DNA from: Mucilaginibacter sp. SG564
GTDB lineage: Bacteria; Bacteroidota; Bacteroidia; Sphingobacteriales; Sphingobacteriaceae
Direction: 5' to 3'
DNA length: 64,000 bases
Assembly: GCF_013149275.1 (NCBI RefSeq)
Contig: NZ_JABGNA010000002.1
Span: 434,001-498,000, forward strand
Positions 17,172 through 27,036 of the stretch are shown here, one piece after another. Numbering within the stretch: position 1 is the first letter of the stretch; every line of letters starts with the position of its first letter. The notes under the pieces were generated by a model, which saw nothing but the letters and a program-made list of their open reading frames with translations, was not told the DNA's origin and did no database searches. Made by a program: the position numbers and the translations under genes.

Positions 17172-20000
17172 ATGAAACACTCCTACTTCCTTAACAGGTT
17201 ATTGTTGTTTTCTTCTTTAATCTTCCTGTTTGCTTTTTCGTCTGTAGCGCAGACCATAAAAGGTAAAGTTGATGATTATAAAACCGGCGAGCCCCTGGCC
17301 GGAGCAACAGTACATTTAACACAACAGGGCGTAAATAAAATTGCTCCCGTAAACCTGAACGGGGCTTATATCTTTAAAAACGTACGCACCGGGCCTTATA
17401 AAATTCAGGTAAATTTTATAGGCTACAAATCTTTGCAAACGTATGAGGGAAACATTAATTCAGCCGACGAAATAAAGATCATCAATATAGATCTGCAGGA
17501 TGCAAGTACACAGGTAGCAGAAGTTAAAATTACGGGGCAGGGAAATAAAGAAACCGATCGCGCGGCGCGGGGCATCGAGAAAAATGCCAGCATGATTCAA
17601 AACATCCTTTCGGCAAATACCATCAAGCTTTTACCCGATGTAACCGTAGCCAATGCATTACAACGGGTAAGTGGTGTAAGCATCCTGCGTTCGCCAAGCG
17701 GCGAGGGGCGTTACGCCATTATACGCGGTATGGAGCAACGTTATAACTCCACACTGGTAAACGGAATCAAGATACCAAGCCCAGATCCAGCCTATCGATT
17801 TGTGCCCATGGATATATTTCCGTCAGAAATGCTTGACCGCCTGGAGATAATTAAAGCCCTTACACCCAGCATGGAGGGCGATGCTATTGGCGGGGTTATG
17901 AACCTGGTGATGAAAAGTGCCCCAAATCAGTTTGTTCTTAGCGCCAATGTATCCGGTGGTTTTTCTTCTTTATTCTCATCCGGCAGGCCATTTGTTGCAT
18001 TTAACCCATCCGTCAACGGGCAATCGCCGGCAAGCATCCATGGTAATAGTTATGCAGCCACCTATAGTGATTTTAATAACACAGCGATCACAAGCGATAA
18101 GAATATGTCGACCCCGTTTAGTTCAACAGCTGGTTTAACTATTGGCGATCGCTTTTTGGATAATAAGCTGGGGGTAATTGTTTCTGCAAGTTACCAGAAT
18201 ATCTACCGGGGCTCTAATTCCAAAAGATTAATACCAAACGCCCAGCCAGATTTTCAGCCTTTACCAAACTCACCCCAATTTTCTGATTCTTATGACCGTA
18301 CCTATTCTACGCAAACACAGCGTTTAGGTATCCATAACAAAATTGATTATGTGTTTGATAACAAAAACAAGATCTCGTTATACAATTTGTACATCCATCA
18401 AAACGAATACGAATCACGCCTGTCATCAGATACTTTGGGTCTGGGCTTAAACTCAACCGCCTTTAGCAAGCAGATCACCTTATCAAACAGGAGCACCTTA
18501 ACCCAGCAAACCATTTATAACTCCACCCTGCATGGCGAGCATTTATTAGGTGATGAATGGAAATTTACCTGGGACGGGGTTTATTCCAGGGCTACCCGCA
18601 ATATGCCCGACAGAACTGAGTTCTCCTACGATGCCAATAAGGCCATTAATAGCGCAGGGGCGGTTACCAACGAGTATGATAACAATACCGTATTAACCCA
18701 CCATTGGGAAAATAATAAGGACCAGGATATCAGCGGTTACGCCAACCTGATCTATACCCCTAAAATTGCAGGTAAGCCCGTCGAGTTTTCTACCGGTGGC
18801 TTATTTCGGCATAAAATAAGAGATGCGTACTATATGGAATACACGTTAAAAGGAGGCTCTACGCTGTATAACAATAATTTTAGTTCTATTCCATTTACCT
18901 TGTCATCACCTATTGATGGCACCGGTAACAGCAACACCAATTTAGCCAACAACTATCATATAACCGAAAACGATAACGCGGAGTATGTGCAGGCCAAGTT
19001 TGATCTGCTGCCTAAACTACAGGTTTTAGGTGGCGTCCGGATCGAGAATACCAACCTCTCCTATCTTACCCAATCGCCAATTACCGTATCTGCCCGAAGC
19101 GGAAAATATATTTATACTGATGTTTTGCCAAGCGTGCACTTAAAATACGCGTTAACCGATGAGCAGAATCTCCGGGCATCGTATTTCGCCTCTATCAGCC
19201 GCCCGGGCTTTGGCGAACAGGTTCCTTACCAAATAGATGGGGAATATTATAAGGAGGAAGGCAATCCGAATTTAAAACACATCACTGCTGATAATTATGA
19301 TTTGAGATATGAATTTTTCCCGGGAGGGGCAGATCAGCTATTGCTGGGCTCTTTCTATAAAAAGATCTATAATCCTATTGAGTATTACGTTGTGCGTGGC
19401 TCCGGACCGAGCGATCTGCTTATCCAACCTCAGAATGATCCTGGAAACGCAACCAATTACGGTTTTGAAGCCCTGGCAACCAAGTTTTTTGGCATCATTG
19501 GCTTCTCTGCTAACTATACTTATACCCATTCCCGTGTTACTACACCCAAGCTGCTGTACGCCCCAACAGGCGCTAATGGCCAGCCAATGAACAGCATTAT
19601 AGATGAAACACGCCCCTTACAGGGTCAGGCCAATCATGTGGGCAATGCATCTATATTATTTAAAAGCGCTAAACTGGGCTTAGATATGCAGCTGGCTTAT
19701 GTATATACCGGTGAGCGCCTTGCCCAGGTATCGGCATACGCTAATCTCGACTTTTACCAGCACGCTTATGGTCAGTTAGATTTCTCGTTTGAAAAAACGA
19801 TTGCCAAACATTTTTCTTTTTACGGCAAGATCAACAACCTTACCAATGCAGCTGCCAGGATATATCTGAAATATCCGCATGATAAAATTAAGTCGCAGCT
19901 GCAGGAGTTTTTGGGCAAACAAGATATAGCCGCTCAAACCCTGGTTCAAAGCGATTACTACAAAACACTATTCCTTGGCGGGTTCAGGTATAAACTCTAA
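17172..20000 (+). CDS. TonB-dependent receptor (non-SusC type)
   Basis: A 942-residue outer-membrane receptor. It has a signal peptide (to VAQ, residue 26), a carboxypeptidase-regulatory-like domain (about 27-112, TIKGKVDDYKTGEPLAGATVHL) and a plug with SGVSILRSPSGEGRYAIIRGME and MDIFPSEMLDRLEIIKALTPSMEGDAIGGVMNL. The barrel ends in FLGGFRYKL. The plug pattern is that of the TonB receptors grouped with Xanthomonas/Caulobacter types (TIGR01782-like), not SusC. No SusD follows; a beta-helix lipoprotein does, 19 bp downstream, and may serve as its surface partner. The substrate is unknown. It is divergent from the ECF/FecR pair. Confidence 0.9.
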   Translation: MKHSYFLNRLLLFSSLIFLFAFSSVAQTIKGKVDDYKTGEPLAGATVHLTQQGVNKIAPVNLNGAYIFKNVRTGPYKIQVNFIGYKSLQTYEGNINSADEIKIINIDLQDASTQVAEVKITGQGNKETDRAARGIEKNASMIQNILSANTIKLLPDVTVANALQRVSGVSILRSPSGEGRYAIIRGMEQRYNSTLVNGIKIPSPDPAYRFVPMDIFPSEMLDRLEIIKALTPSMEGDAIGGVMNLVMKSAPNQFVLSANVSGGFSSLFSSGRPFVAFNPSVNGQSPASIHGNSYAATYSDFNNTAITSDKNMSTPFSSTAGLTIGDRFLDNKLGVIVSASYQNIYRGSNSKRLIPNAQPDFQPLPNSPQFSDSYDRTYSTQTQRLGIHNKIDYVFDNKNKISLYNLYIHQNEYESRLSSDTLGLGLNSTAFSKQITLSNRSTLTQQTIYNSTLHGEHLLGDEWKFTWDGVYSRATRNMPDRTEFSYDANKAINSAGAVTNEYDNNTVLTHHWENNKDQDISGYANLIYTPKIAGKPVEFSTGGLFRHKIRDAYYMEYTLKGGSTLYNNNFSSIPFTLSSPIDGTGNSNTNLANNYHITENDNAEYVQAKFDLLPKLQVLGGVRIENTNLSYLTQSPITVSARSGKYIYTDVLPSVHLKYALTDEQNLRASYFASISRPGFGEQVPYQIDGEYYKEEGNPNLKHITADNYDLRYEFFPGGADQLLLGSFYKKIYNPIEYYVVRGSGPSDLLIQPQNDPGNATNYGFEALATKFFGIIGFSANYTYTHSRVTTPKLLYAPTGANGQPMNSIIDETRPLQGQANHVGNASILFKSAKLGLDMQLAYVYTGERLAQVSAYANLDFYQHAYGQLDFSFEKTIAKHFSFYGKINNLTNAAARIYLKYPHDKIKSQLQEFLGKQDIAAQTLVQSDYYKTLFLGGFRYKL

Positions 20001-20019
20001 TAACAAATAAACTATAACG

Positions 20020-21444
20020 ATGAAAAAATATATAATCCCCATCATCTCCCTGATATTATTAGCATCAGTCTCCGGCTGCCAAAAATGGAAAGGCGAACAT
20101 ACCGAGATCTATAATTATACCCCACCCGCAGCCAACCCGGTAAGTGATAAAGCCCCGCTGTCTTGCGGTGGCGGCAGTACGGTTAGCGCGGTAAAGGGCA
20201 CTATGCTCAGCGGAAAAACCTATACCGTACAAGCCGGCTGCGACCTGGTTATTAATCCTTTGGATACTTTATTGATGCAGCCTGGGGTTACTTTAAATAT
20301 GGGCACAGGCAGTAGTTTAATTGTTTTGGGTACCTTGGTGAGCAACGGTTCCAAAAATCAACCCAACTGGATAACTGTCCCCGGAATAACCAAAAACGAT
20401 GCACCGGGTGGTGTTGCCCCTACTGCCGATCCGGCTTACTCGGGTAAATGGAAAGGTATTATTGCAGGACCAACCTGTAACCTGATGGTATTGCGTTGGA
20501 CCCACATAGAGTATGCCGGGTTAACCGAAGGTGACGCAACATCTAAACTTGCCAGTTCGGGCTCTGGTAACCAGTACAGTATTCTATTCGCCAATTACAA
20601 AGGGAGTTTTATTATGGAAGATTCCTGGTTATATGGGGGTGTGGATGATCCTATCCGCATATCGGCTGGTAAAGTGGCCATTTTTCGCAATACCTTTGAA
20701 AAGAACGGAGCCAACGGCGGCGATTGTTTAAATGCCAAAGGTGGCACTGTAGGTACTATGGCTTATAATCTTTTTATAGGTACCGCGACAAACGGTCAAA
20801 AAGCATCTAATAAAGGACAGGCTATCGGTGCGCCGCAAACCAACCTGGTGATGTATAATAACACCTTTGTAAGCGGCGGATACCGGCAACAACAAAGCGG
20901 ACGTGGTGGTTGTATCAATTATGAAGAAGGCGCCGCGGGTATGTATTACAATAACGTAGCTATCAACTGCCGGTTTGGTTACCGGGTAGTTGGCAATCCT
21001 GTTGCCGATGTGGCGCATCTTTCTTACGGTAATAATTACCAATGGGCCGATTCACTGAGCGTGGCCAACCAGTTTTATCCAACTGGTTATATTACCCAAC
21101 CACAAACTACCGATATTCCATCAATTACCACTTCGGCAAAATATCTCCCAACCAATTACCCGCTGGGATCTGTTTATGATGGTAGCGATGTGGTTCAGAA
21201 AAATAATCCTGCATTTTTGAATTTTCCTTTACCTACAACAGGTCATGCTCTTTCTCAATACAGCGCTGTTGGAAATTTCAATTTTCATCTGCAGGCAAGC
21301 TCGCCACTGATTGGAAAAGGGAACACCACTATAAAACCTTTGATCACCGTTCCACTGGATAAAATTTATGGCCTCTCTGATGCTACTCCTCCCGGTGCCG
21401 ACCTTGGCTGCTATCAGTTAAACGGTACGGGCAATCAACACTAA
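20020..21444 (+). CDS. Beta-helix lipoprotein, probable partner of the TonB receptor
   Basis: A 474-residue lipoprotein with the lipobox ending in SGC (Cys20). The mature part is rich in short beta-strand turns, Asn and Gly (GVTLNMGTGSSLIVLGTLV, MYNNTFVSGGYR, MYYNNVAINCRFGYRVV), as in right-handed parallel beta-helices. No lyase active site is recognisable. Its gene follows the TonB receptor closely and ends in a strong terminator, so the two form an operon. A surface substrate-binding role is inferred from position. Confidence 0.7.
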   Translation: MKKYIIPIISLILLASVSGCQKWKGEHTEIYNYTPPAANPVSDKAPLSCGGGSTVSAVKGTMLSGKTYTVQAGCDLVINPLDTLLMQPGVTLNMGTGSSLIVLGTLVSNGSKNQPNWITVPGITKNDAPGGVAPTADPAYSGKWKGIIAGPTCNLMVLRWTHIEYAGLTEGDATSKLASSGSGNQYSILFANYKGSFIMEDSWLYGGVDDPIRISAGKVAIFRNTFEKNGANGGDCLNAKGGTVGTMAYNLFIGTATNGQKASNKGQAIGAPQTNLVMYNNTFVSGGYRQQQSGRGGCINYEEGAAGMYYNNVAINCRFGYRVVGNPVADVAHLSYGNNYQWADSLSVANQFYPTGYITQPQTTDIPSITTSAKYLPTNYPLGSVYDGSDVVQKNNPAFLNFPLPTTGHALSQYSAVGNFNFHLQASSPLIGKGNTTIKPLITVPLDKIYGLSDATPPGADLGCYQLNGTGNQH

Positions 21445-21455
21445 TTTTAACTACC

Positions 21456-21489
21456 AAGGCCGGCTGAACTTTCGTTCAGCCGGCCTTTT
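21456..21489 (+). terminator. Intrinsic terminator after the receptor/beta-helix operon
   Basis: AAGGCCGGCTGAAC (21456-21469) pairs perfectly with GTTCAGCCGGCCTT (21474-21487) around TTTC and ends in T residues. The 14-bp GC-rich stem stands 12 bp after the stop codon. Confidence 0.9.
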
Positions 21490-21505
21490 ATAATCCTATT
21501 ATAAA

Positions 21506-22063
21506 ATGAATTTACTCGTCAAAAGCAGCTTTATATTACTGATCTGCGCCTGTTTTATAACAACAACGGCTTTCTCTCAATCCTCCGACTTAAAGATCAT
21601 ATTGATACGCCATGCCGAAAAACCGGTGAAGGGCGATAACCTTACTTGTCAGGGAGTGAACAGATCGTTAAAACTTCCGGCTGTTATTAACGCCAAATTT
21701 GGTGTACCCGCTTATCTTTTTGTACCAGCCATGGGCTTGGGTGAAGCCACCAAACACTCCCGCATGTTTCAAACTATTATTCCTTTAGCGGCAAAGTACA
21801 ACCTAACAGTTAACAGCAGCCGTCAGGAAAAAGATTCGTTAGGTATGGCTGCCGATCTTAAAAGCAGGGCCGGTACCGTCCTGGTGGTTTGGGAACACAA
21901 CAATATTGTGCCCATTGTAAGAGCCTTAGGCGTAAAAGAAACCGGCCTAAAATGGCCCGATGACGATTATGACAGCATCTGGGTGGTGACTTTTAAAAAC
22001 GGAAATGCTATGATTGCTTTTGATAAAGAAAACATCCATCCTTCTGTCGATTGCGGTTTTTAA
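21506..22063 (+). CDS. Secreted histidine phosphatase superfamily protein
   Basis: A 185-residue protein with a signal peptide (to FSQ, about residue 25) and the phosphohistidine signature LIRHAEKP (RHAE at 35-38), where His36 would carry the phosphate. A second His in VVWEHNN (about 132) fits the catalytic pocket. It is short for the family and the middle segment is reduced. It probably hydrolyses a phosphate ester in the periplasm. It lies behind the terminator at 21456-21489, so it is likely transcribed separately from the receptor. Confidence 0.8.
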   Translation: MNLLVKSSFILLICACFITTTAFSQSSDLKIILIRHAEKPVKGDNLTCQGVNRSLKLPAVINAKFGVPAYLFVPAMGLGEATKHSRMFQTIIPLAAKYNLTVNSSRQEKDSLGMAADLKSRAGTVLVVWEHNNIVPIVRALGVKETGLKWPDDDYDSIWVVTFKNGNAMIAFDKENIHPSVDCGF

Positions 22064-22238
22064 ATCTTTGTCCCACCCAGAGTACTTATCCTACTTGCTC
22101 TTATCAACTTTTATGGATAAAGATTTTGCTTATCACTGCTTTTTTCTTTTTTGATAAGGATGGGTTGTGTATCTTTATATACCTTCCTTAGATCACACCG
22201 TATATTATCAATCAATTATATCCTTAAAAAAGAAAAAC

Positions 22239-22760
22239 ATGTTTGACGAATTACTTAAATTGGTGCAAAACAATGCAGGCGCAGCAATTACCAACAATCC
22301 CCAAATTCCAAACGAACACAACGAAGCCGCGGTACAGGATGCTTCCTCATCCATCACGGATGTATTAGGCAGTCACTTATCATCTGGTGGTGGTGGATTA
22401 TCTGGTGTACTATCATTACTTAAAGGCGGTGGTGGCGACTTGGCCAGTAATCCCATTGTGAGCCAGATTATACAACAGTTTAGCGGTAAACTCCAAAATA
22501 ACTATGGGGTTGATGGCGACGCGGCCCAATCAACAGCAAGCAGCCTGATACCACAGGTTTTAGGACAACTGGCCAACAAAACCAATGATGCCGGCGACAG
22601 CTCTTTTGATATCCAAAGCATTTTACATTCACTAGGCGGTGCCGATGGCAAATTTGACATGAGCGATGCCCTGAATCTTTTCCACGGAGGCAATAACAAC
22701 GCGGAAAGCGGCGAAGGTATATTAGGAAAACTGACGGGGCTATTTGGCGGGGCTAAGTAA
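22239..22760 (+). CDS. DUF937-like Gly/Ser/Gln-rich protein
   Basis: The start is set at the ATG at 22239 (MFDELLKLVQ, 173 residues). The frame extends 24 codons further upstream but that part looks like untranslated leader. The sequence resembles DUF937/YidB-like proteins: MFDELLKLVQNNAG, then Gly-rich loops (SSGGGGLSGVLSLLKGGGGD), a helix pair around VSQIIQQFSGKLQNNYGVD, and an end with GILGKLTGLFGG. No signal peptide is visible. The function is unknown; a strong terminator follows. Confidence 0.65.
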   Translation: MFDELLKLVQNNAGAAITNNPQIPNEHNEAAVQDASSSITDVLGSHLSSGGGGLSGVLSLLKGGGGDLASNPIVSQIIQQFSGKLQNNYGVDGDAAQSTASSLIPQVLGQLANKTNDAGDSSFDIQSILHSLGGADGKFDMSDALNLFHGGNNNAESGEGILGKLTGLFGGAK

Positions 22761-22777
22761 GATAAATTTATAGACGA

Positions 22778-22806
22778 AAAAAGCCCAACGTTTGGTTGGG
22801 CTTTTT
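22778..22806. terminator. Bidirectional intrinsic terminator
   Basis: AAAAAGCCCAAC pairs with GTTGGGCTTTTT around a 5-base loop, with A residues before and T residues after, so it can stop transcription from both sides. A weaker related hairpin, AAGCTCAACA with TGTTGGGCTT, lies at about 22887-22910. Confidence 0.85.
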
Positions 22807-22983
22807 CTCGCATTGTAAATGCTTGATTCATATTACGCACTATAGATGGCCATATTCAATGCCCAAGACTCGAATAGCTTACAAAAAGTAAAGCTCAACA
22901 TAGTGTTGGGCTTAGTTTGTTACTTATTAATTCGTGCTCACGCGCCACAGGCGTGCGCTAGCTAAGGGGTTGTAGCGGAAGAA

Positions 22984-23343
22984 TTAAGCATAAATCCGCT
23001 TTAAGTTTCCTTTCAACCATTCGCTGAGTGTAGTTTTCGCAGTAGATGAAAGTATTCCTTGGGTACTTTTGCCGACGTCTTCTAAAGTTGCGATTCCTTT
23101 TTTTTCGTTAATCGGTAAAACATAAGTAGCGGCCCAAATTCGAACTCCTGTTGACTTATGATCTAAATAATCTAATAGCACTAATAGACTATCATGATCC
23201 TTAAGAAAGGTGTACGCGTTGGCGATTTCCTTATAGCTTTTATTTGCTATTTTATAATCACCAGTTTGAGATGCTTCTGCGTGTTTACTTGCAGCATCGA
23301 CGAACTGGCAAAGTGCTGCATTGATATCATTTAATTTTTTCAT
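22984..23343 (-). CDS. DUF2019-family immunity protein for the adjacent RHS toxin
   Basis: The start is the ATG at 23343 (119 residues). It overlaps the TGA of the RHS gene as ATGA, which means translational coupling. The sequence matches the DUF2019 pattern as I know it: a helical N terminus (LNDINAALCQFVDAASKHAEA) and the core LLDYLDHKSTGVRIWAATYVLPI, followed by GIATLEDVGK. Small helical DUF2019 proteins commonly sit behind polymorphic toxins as cognate immunity genes. It has no signal peptide, in keeping with a cytoplasmic antitoxin. Its target is inferred to be the HHIVEQ domain encoded just upstream. Confidence 0.85.
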   Translation of the reverse strand: MKKLNDINAALCQFVDAASKHAEASQTGDYKIANKSYKEIANAYTFLKDHDSLLVLLDYLDHKSTGVRIWAATYVLPINEKKGIATLEDVGKSTQGILSSTAKTTLSEWLKGNLKRIYA

Positions 23344-26300
23344 GGTGTCCAACCAAAATCTTTTAATGTCTGAATGCCAAAATTGTATTGGGCCTCAAAG
23401 CTTTGTGTACTAAGCCACTGCCTAACAACTTGCCCTTCGGAAAAGGGTTGAATTGATGAATAATAGCCAGATATGCGAGCGTGAATTGACCCGGCTCCAT
23501 GCGCTAATTTAAGTATATTATTAGTATTATGTATTGCCTCATTTCCAAAATTAGCCACATTATTGGGGGTTTGCTCAACAATATGGTGCCAAGCCTGACC
23601 CTGTCCGGCAGGTCCTAGGGCTCTTTTAGCGGCAGAAAAAGAGCCAAATCCAGTTCCTTCATCGACAGCTAAATTGGCTGCCAATCCATCTGCAAAATCA
23701 GCTTTCCGAGCAACCCCATTAATTAAGAAATTACCTCCGACCTCTCCAGCTCCCAAACCACCACTCATAACCATCGTGGCTCCAATAGACACTCCCTGAG
23801 CAGCATCAAGCATCGGCATATTAGCTCTTATCCCATCTTGAAGGGCCATTGTTGTGCCTTCATATGGAATATCTTTTATGGGATTAATAAAATCCCAGCT
23901 ATCTTGCCCAAATTTGACATAAACACCATCTCTTCCGGTTGACCAGGTTTGGCCACTTACATCTTTTGCTCCGGCGCCATATTTAGCCGTTACTTCCGCT
24001 TGATTGTGTACACTTTTGTCATCAAATGCCGTTCCATCATCTAAGCGAACCATATCAAACATTCCGTCAACATCGATATGACTGATCGGATTGTTGTGGC
24101 CATAACTATATGAGCTCCACCGACGATCTTTTTCAGCAAGCGGATCCACAGTGTAAAACCTGGCAATCGTTGGATCATAGAACCTGGCACCGTAATCATA
24201 TAACTGAAGGTTCTCTTGCAGCTCCTTCTTATTGTAAAGATACTCATTTTTGGGGCTGGCTGTACTCGTGCTGATCTCCATCCCGAAAGGATAGTAGTCA
24301 TCTACCTGTACCTGCCTCGCTACGCCCGTACCTGTATCAAAGTTTACCCGGCTATTGCCCAGATGATCCGTTAATGTGTATTCATAGTTATAGCTTGCTG
24401 CATCTTTGGGTAAGGCTCTGCCCTCTTCTGTCTGGATAAAACTGATTGTGGATGACGCTGCTGTACCATCGTACTGGATGCCATTAACATAATCCGTTTT
24501 TGCTGTGCCAATTAATCTGCTAAGTTTTTCTCCTCCAGCATCATAGGTATAGGTAGTGTTCTTGCCAGTAATAGTTTGTGGCAGGTTCAGCAGGTTATAG
24601 GCAATATTGGTGATCCCTTTGCTGTTGTCACTGATCAGGTTACCATTCCCATCATACGCATAGCTCGCTATCCCGCTTTTCTGACCGGCATTGTTCGTCG
24701 TCGCATCCGTTACCGCCTGTAACTGGCTGCTACCTATTGGATACGTGTAGGTCAATTGATCGATCAGCGCGCCTCCCTGGTAACGGTTTAAGCCCGTGAT
24801 ATTGCCCAGCAGATCATACGTAATGTTGTTCTCATGGTTACCCGTTGATGCCGTCGCCGAGGTCAACCGGTTCAACTGGTCATAGGCATAAGCGTAATTC
24901 TTAGTCAGGTTACCCGGTGTTCCCCAGTATTGATAGGGGATATTCCCGTTATACTGTTTACTGCTCCCGGTATTGTAATACAGTTGCTCAGCAAACAGCG
25001 GTGCGCTGCTCGTGTTCAGCCAGCCACGTTCATTATAGCTATAGGTGATGGTTTGTTTAAAGTTGGTACTATCCGTACTGTGCAGGTTCTTCTTCCATAC
25101 CTGCCCCAATTCGTTATACTCCATTTTCGACAGGATCGGGTTTACATCCGCTGCCTGGCCCCCGTTCTGGATCTGCCCCCGTGTGGTCAGCTTCCTGCCC
25201 ATATGGTCATAGCTGTACTGGTTGATGATCGTCAGTTTGGCTGTTCCTCCTGTAGCCGCGGTAAAATGTCTTCGGCTGGTCGTCATTACCTGGTCATTGA
25301 AATTGTACGTGTTCAATACCACATCGAAGTTGCCCGTGTTTACTGTACCGCCCAGATAGTGTTGTTTATAGCTTCGGATATTTCTGCCTTTATCATCATA
25401 ATAATTGACATCCCAAAGCGTGTCCGGTTTGTCATTGGCAATTGTGTTCAGTACCGTCGTCAAACTCGCGGTCAGCAGACCTTTGGTCATGGTACTCACG
25501 CCATTGGTTACCAGGTAACCTGCCGGAAGATTAGGGACATTATAATCATCGTAATAGTTTATCGTTAACCTCTTGGTCAGCACCGGGTAACTGCCCAGCA
25601 CGTATCCTGTTGGATTGGCCGTGGTATTATTGGTCTGGTCGCGAGTATCCCATTGGGGTTTGGCATAGATACTGTCTTGCAGGTTTTTTAAAATCTTGGC
25701 AGAGCCCGCGTTCCACAGACCTGTGATAATTACCCGGCCCAGCGCGTCGTATTTGCTTACCGTCCATTGATTACCTTGTCTTTGCAGGCTATCCTGGCTC
25801 AATACAGGCTGGTCCAGACGGTTATATACCGTAAACTCCCAGCCCTTGCCCGGGATCTTCTTTTGCGTCAGCCGGTTTCGTTCATCATAACGGTACTGGT
25901 AACACAGGTTATTGAGCAACATCGCTGAGGGTAAGGCGATATCTGCCAATGCTCTGGGCGGCAATACAAAGGCCAGATTACCCAGGTCGTCATATACATA
26001 ATAGGTAGATAGGATCTGCAAAGTGGCAGCAACTGTCGGGTTACTTTTAGCGGGTAAATAATTAAACGTCCTTTTCAGCACAACATGACCTTCTTTGTCT
26101 TTATATTCTTCGGAGGTACCGCCACGGCCGCTTTTCCAATTTTCATCCTTAGTTATCGTCACATATAGCTGGCCGGCTCCGTAATTGCCATTCCTCGCTA
26201 ATGTCCGGCTCCCATTGGCGTTGATGGTTGTGGTATAAAGCGCTACCAACATGGTATTTGCCGTATCTGTTATGCCCTTAACATTATTCGTCGTATAGGC

Positions 26301-27005
26301 TATTTTCTGGGTATGACCGGTCATATTGTTCGCTACCGGCTGCCAGTCGGTTCCCGGCGCGCCTTGTTCTATCATCCGATTCAAGGGCGATGGCTCGAAA
26401 TTCGTGATAGAAAAAGGACTGTTTGTTGTCACAACTCCTGCAGGTGGCGCTGTATAAAACTGGCTTTGAGCTCCGCTCAGTGCACCTGTTTTATAGCTTC
26501 CATCATTATTGCTCGCGGTAACATAGGGCAGATACTTCTGTGCTTCGCGCCCGAATTGGTCATAGGCGAACGGCTGTACCACATCACTACCCAGAGGGCT
26601 CCCTTTCACCTGTACCGTTTGCAGGGGTCTGCCCAGGCCATCAAAGTATTGTACCATCTGCATCAGTTCGCAGGTGTTCCTGTTTGCAAAATCCCCGGAG
26701 TTTGGGGTTGAGCCTACCGTTCTCATACCCCCTACCCGAGGTACAGAGGTGACGATGTAATTCTGGTTCTGGTTAAAACTGTTCGCAAATTGCTGGCAGT
26801 CTGGATTGGCAATGTATAAGCTCAGGCTACTGCCTGGTGCTGCCGTAAAACTGAAACCGGGGTTCAGCGTGATGCTATTGTAGCTAAAATACAAGCCCGG
26901 GGCAGGTGTGCCCGTCATCGGTGCTGTTACCTGTATCTGCGCCTGGCTGCTGAGCGTCAGGAGCATAGAGTAGCAAGTAAAAAGCAAGCTTTTTATATTT
27001 TTCAT
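23340..27005 (-). CDS. RHS-repeat polymorphic toxin with C-terminal HHIVEQ nuclease-like domain
   Basis: The start is the ATG at 27005 (1221 residues), which opens a signal peptide ending SSQAQ; upstream codons to 27074 overlap the preceding gene. The N-terminal part resembles DUF6443 of Bacteroidota RHS proteins (VQYFDGLGRPLQTVQVKGSP). Many YD repeats follow, then the RHS core (YYPFGMEI, YDYGARFYDPTIARFYTVDPLAE, SYGHNNPISHIDVDGM) at about residues 900-982. The last 239 residues are the variable tip. Its final 100 residues hold GQAWHHIVEQ (WHH from 1139), IHNTNN and ISGYYSS, typical of His/Asn-based nuclease toxins of the HNH/endonuclease VII type (inferred). The DUF2019 gene right behind it is the likely immunity gene. 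Confidence 0.88.
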   Translation of the reverse strand: MKNIKSLLFTCYSMLLTLSSQAQIQVTAPMTGTPAPGLYFSYNSITLNPGFSFTAAPGSSLSLYIANPDCQQFANSFNQNQNYIVTSVPRVGGMRTVGSTPNSGDFANRNTCELMQMVQYFDGLGRPLQTVQVKGSPLGSDVVQPFAYDQFGREAQKYLPYVTASNNDGSYKTGALSGAQSQFYTAPPAGVVTTNSPFSITNFEPSPLNRMIEQGAPGTDWQPVANNMTGHTQKIAYTTNNVKGITDTANTMLVALYTTTINANGSRTLARNGNYGAGQLYVTITKDENWKSGRGGTSEEYKDKEGHVVLKRTFNYLPAKSNPTVAATLQILSTYYVYDDLGNLAFVLPPRALADIALPSAMLLNNLCYQYRYDERNRLTQKKIPGKGWEFTVYNRLDQPVLSQDSLQRQGNQWTVSKYDALGRVIITGLWNAGSAKILKNLQDSIYAKPQWDTRDQTNNTTANPTGYVLGSYPVLTKRLTINYYDDYNVPNLPAGYLVTNGVSTMTKGLLTASLTTVLNTIANDKPDTLWDVNYYDDKGRNIRSYKQHYLGGTVNTGNFDVVLNTYNFNDQVMTTSRRHFTAATGGTAKLTIINQYSYDHMGRKLTTRGQIQNGGQAADVNPILSKMEYNELGQVWKKNLHSTDSTNFKQTITYSYNERGWLNTSSAPLFAEQLYYNTGSSKQYNGNIPYQYWGTPGNLTKNYAYAYDQLNRLTSATASTGNHENNITYDLLGNITGLNRYQGGALIDQLTYTYPIGSSQLQAVTDATTNNAGQKSGIASYAYDGNGNLISDNSKGITNIAYNLLNLPQTITGKNTTYTYDAGGEKLSRLIGTAKTDYVNGIQYDGTAASSTISFIQTEEGRALPKDAASYNYEYTLTDHLGNSRVNFDTGTGVARQVQVDDYYPFGMEISTSTASPKNEYLYNKKELQENLQLYDYGARFYDPTIARFYTVDPLAEKDRRWSSYSYGHNNPISHIDVDGMFDMVRLDDGTAFDDKSVHNQAEVTAKYGAGAKDVSGQTWSTGRDGVYVKFGQDSWDFINPIKDIPYEGTTMALQDGIRANMPMLDAAQGVSIGATMVMSGGLGAGEVGGNFLINGVARKADFADGLAANLAVDEGTGFGSFSAAKRALGPAGQGQAWHHIVEQTPNNVANFGNEAIHNTNNILKLAHGAGSIHARISGYYSSIQPFSEGQVVRQWLSTQSFEAQYNFGIQTLKDFGWTP

Positions 27006-27036
27006 GTGATAAAGTCTTATGGGTTGATACTTCGGA

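Noticed and set aside
22935..22975. CACGC/GCGTG hairpin and GC-rich sequence near the RHS immunity gene
   Set aside because: The stem is only five bases; it may be a trace of a dispersed repeat, but there is too little to call a feature.
24930..25568. Long open frame opposite the RHS gene (212 codons, plus strand)
   Set aside because: It is an antisense shadow of the repetitive YD-repeat coding sequence and has no recognisable domain.
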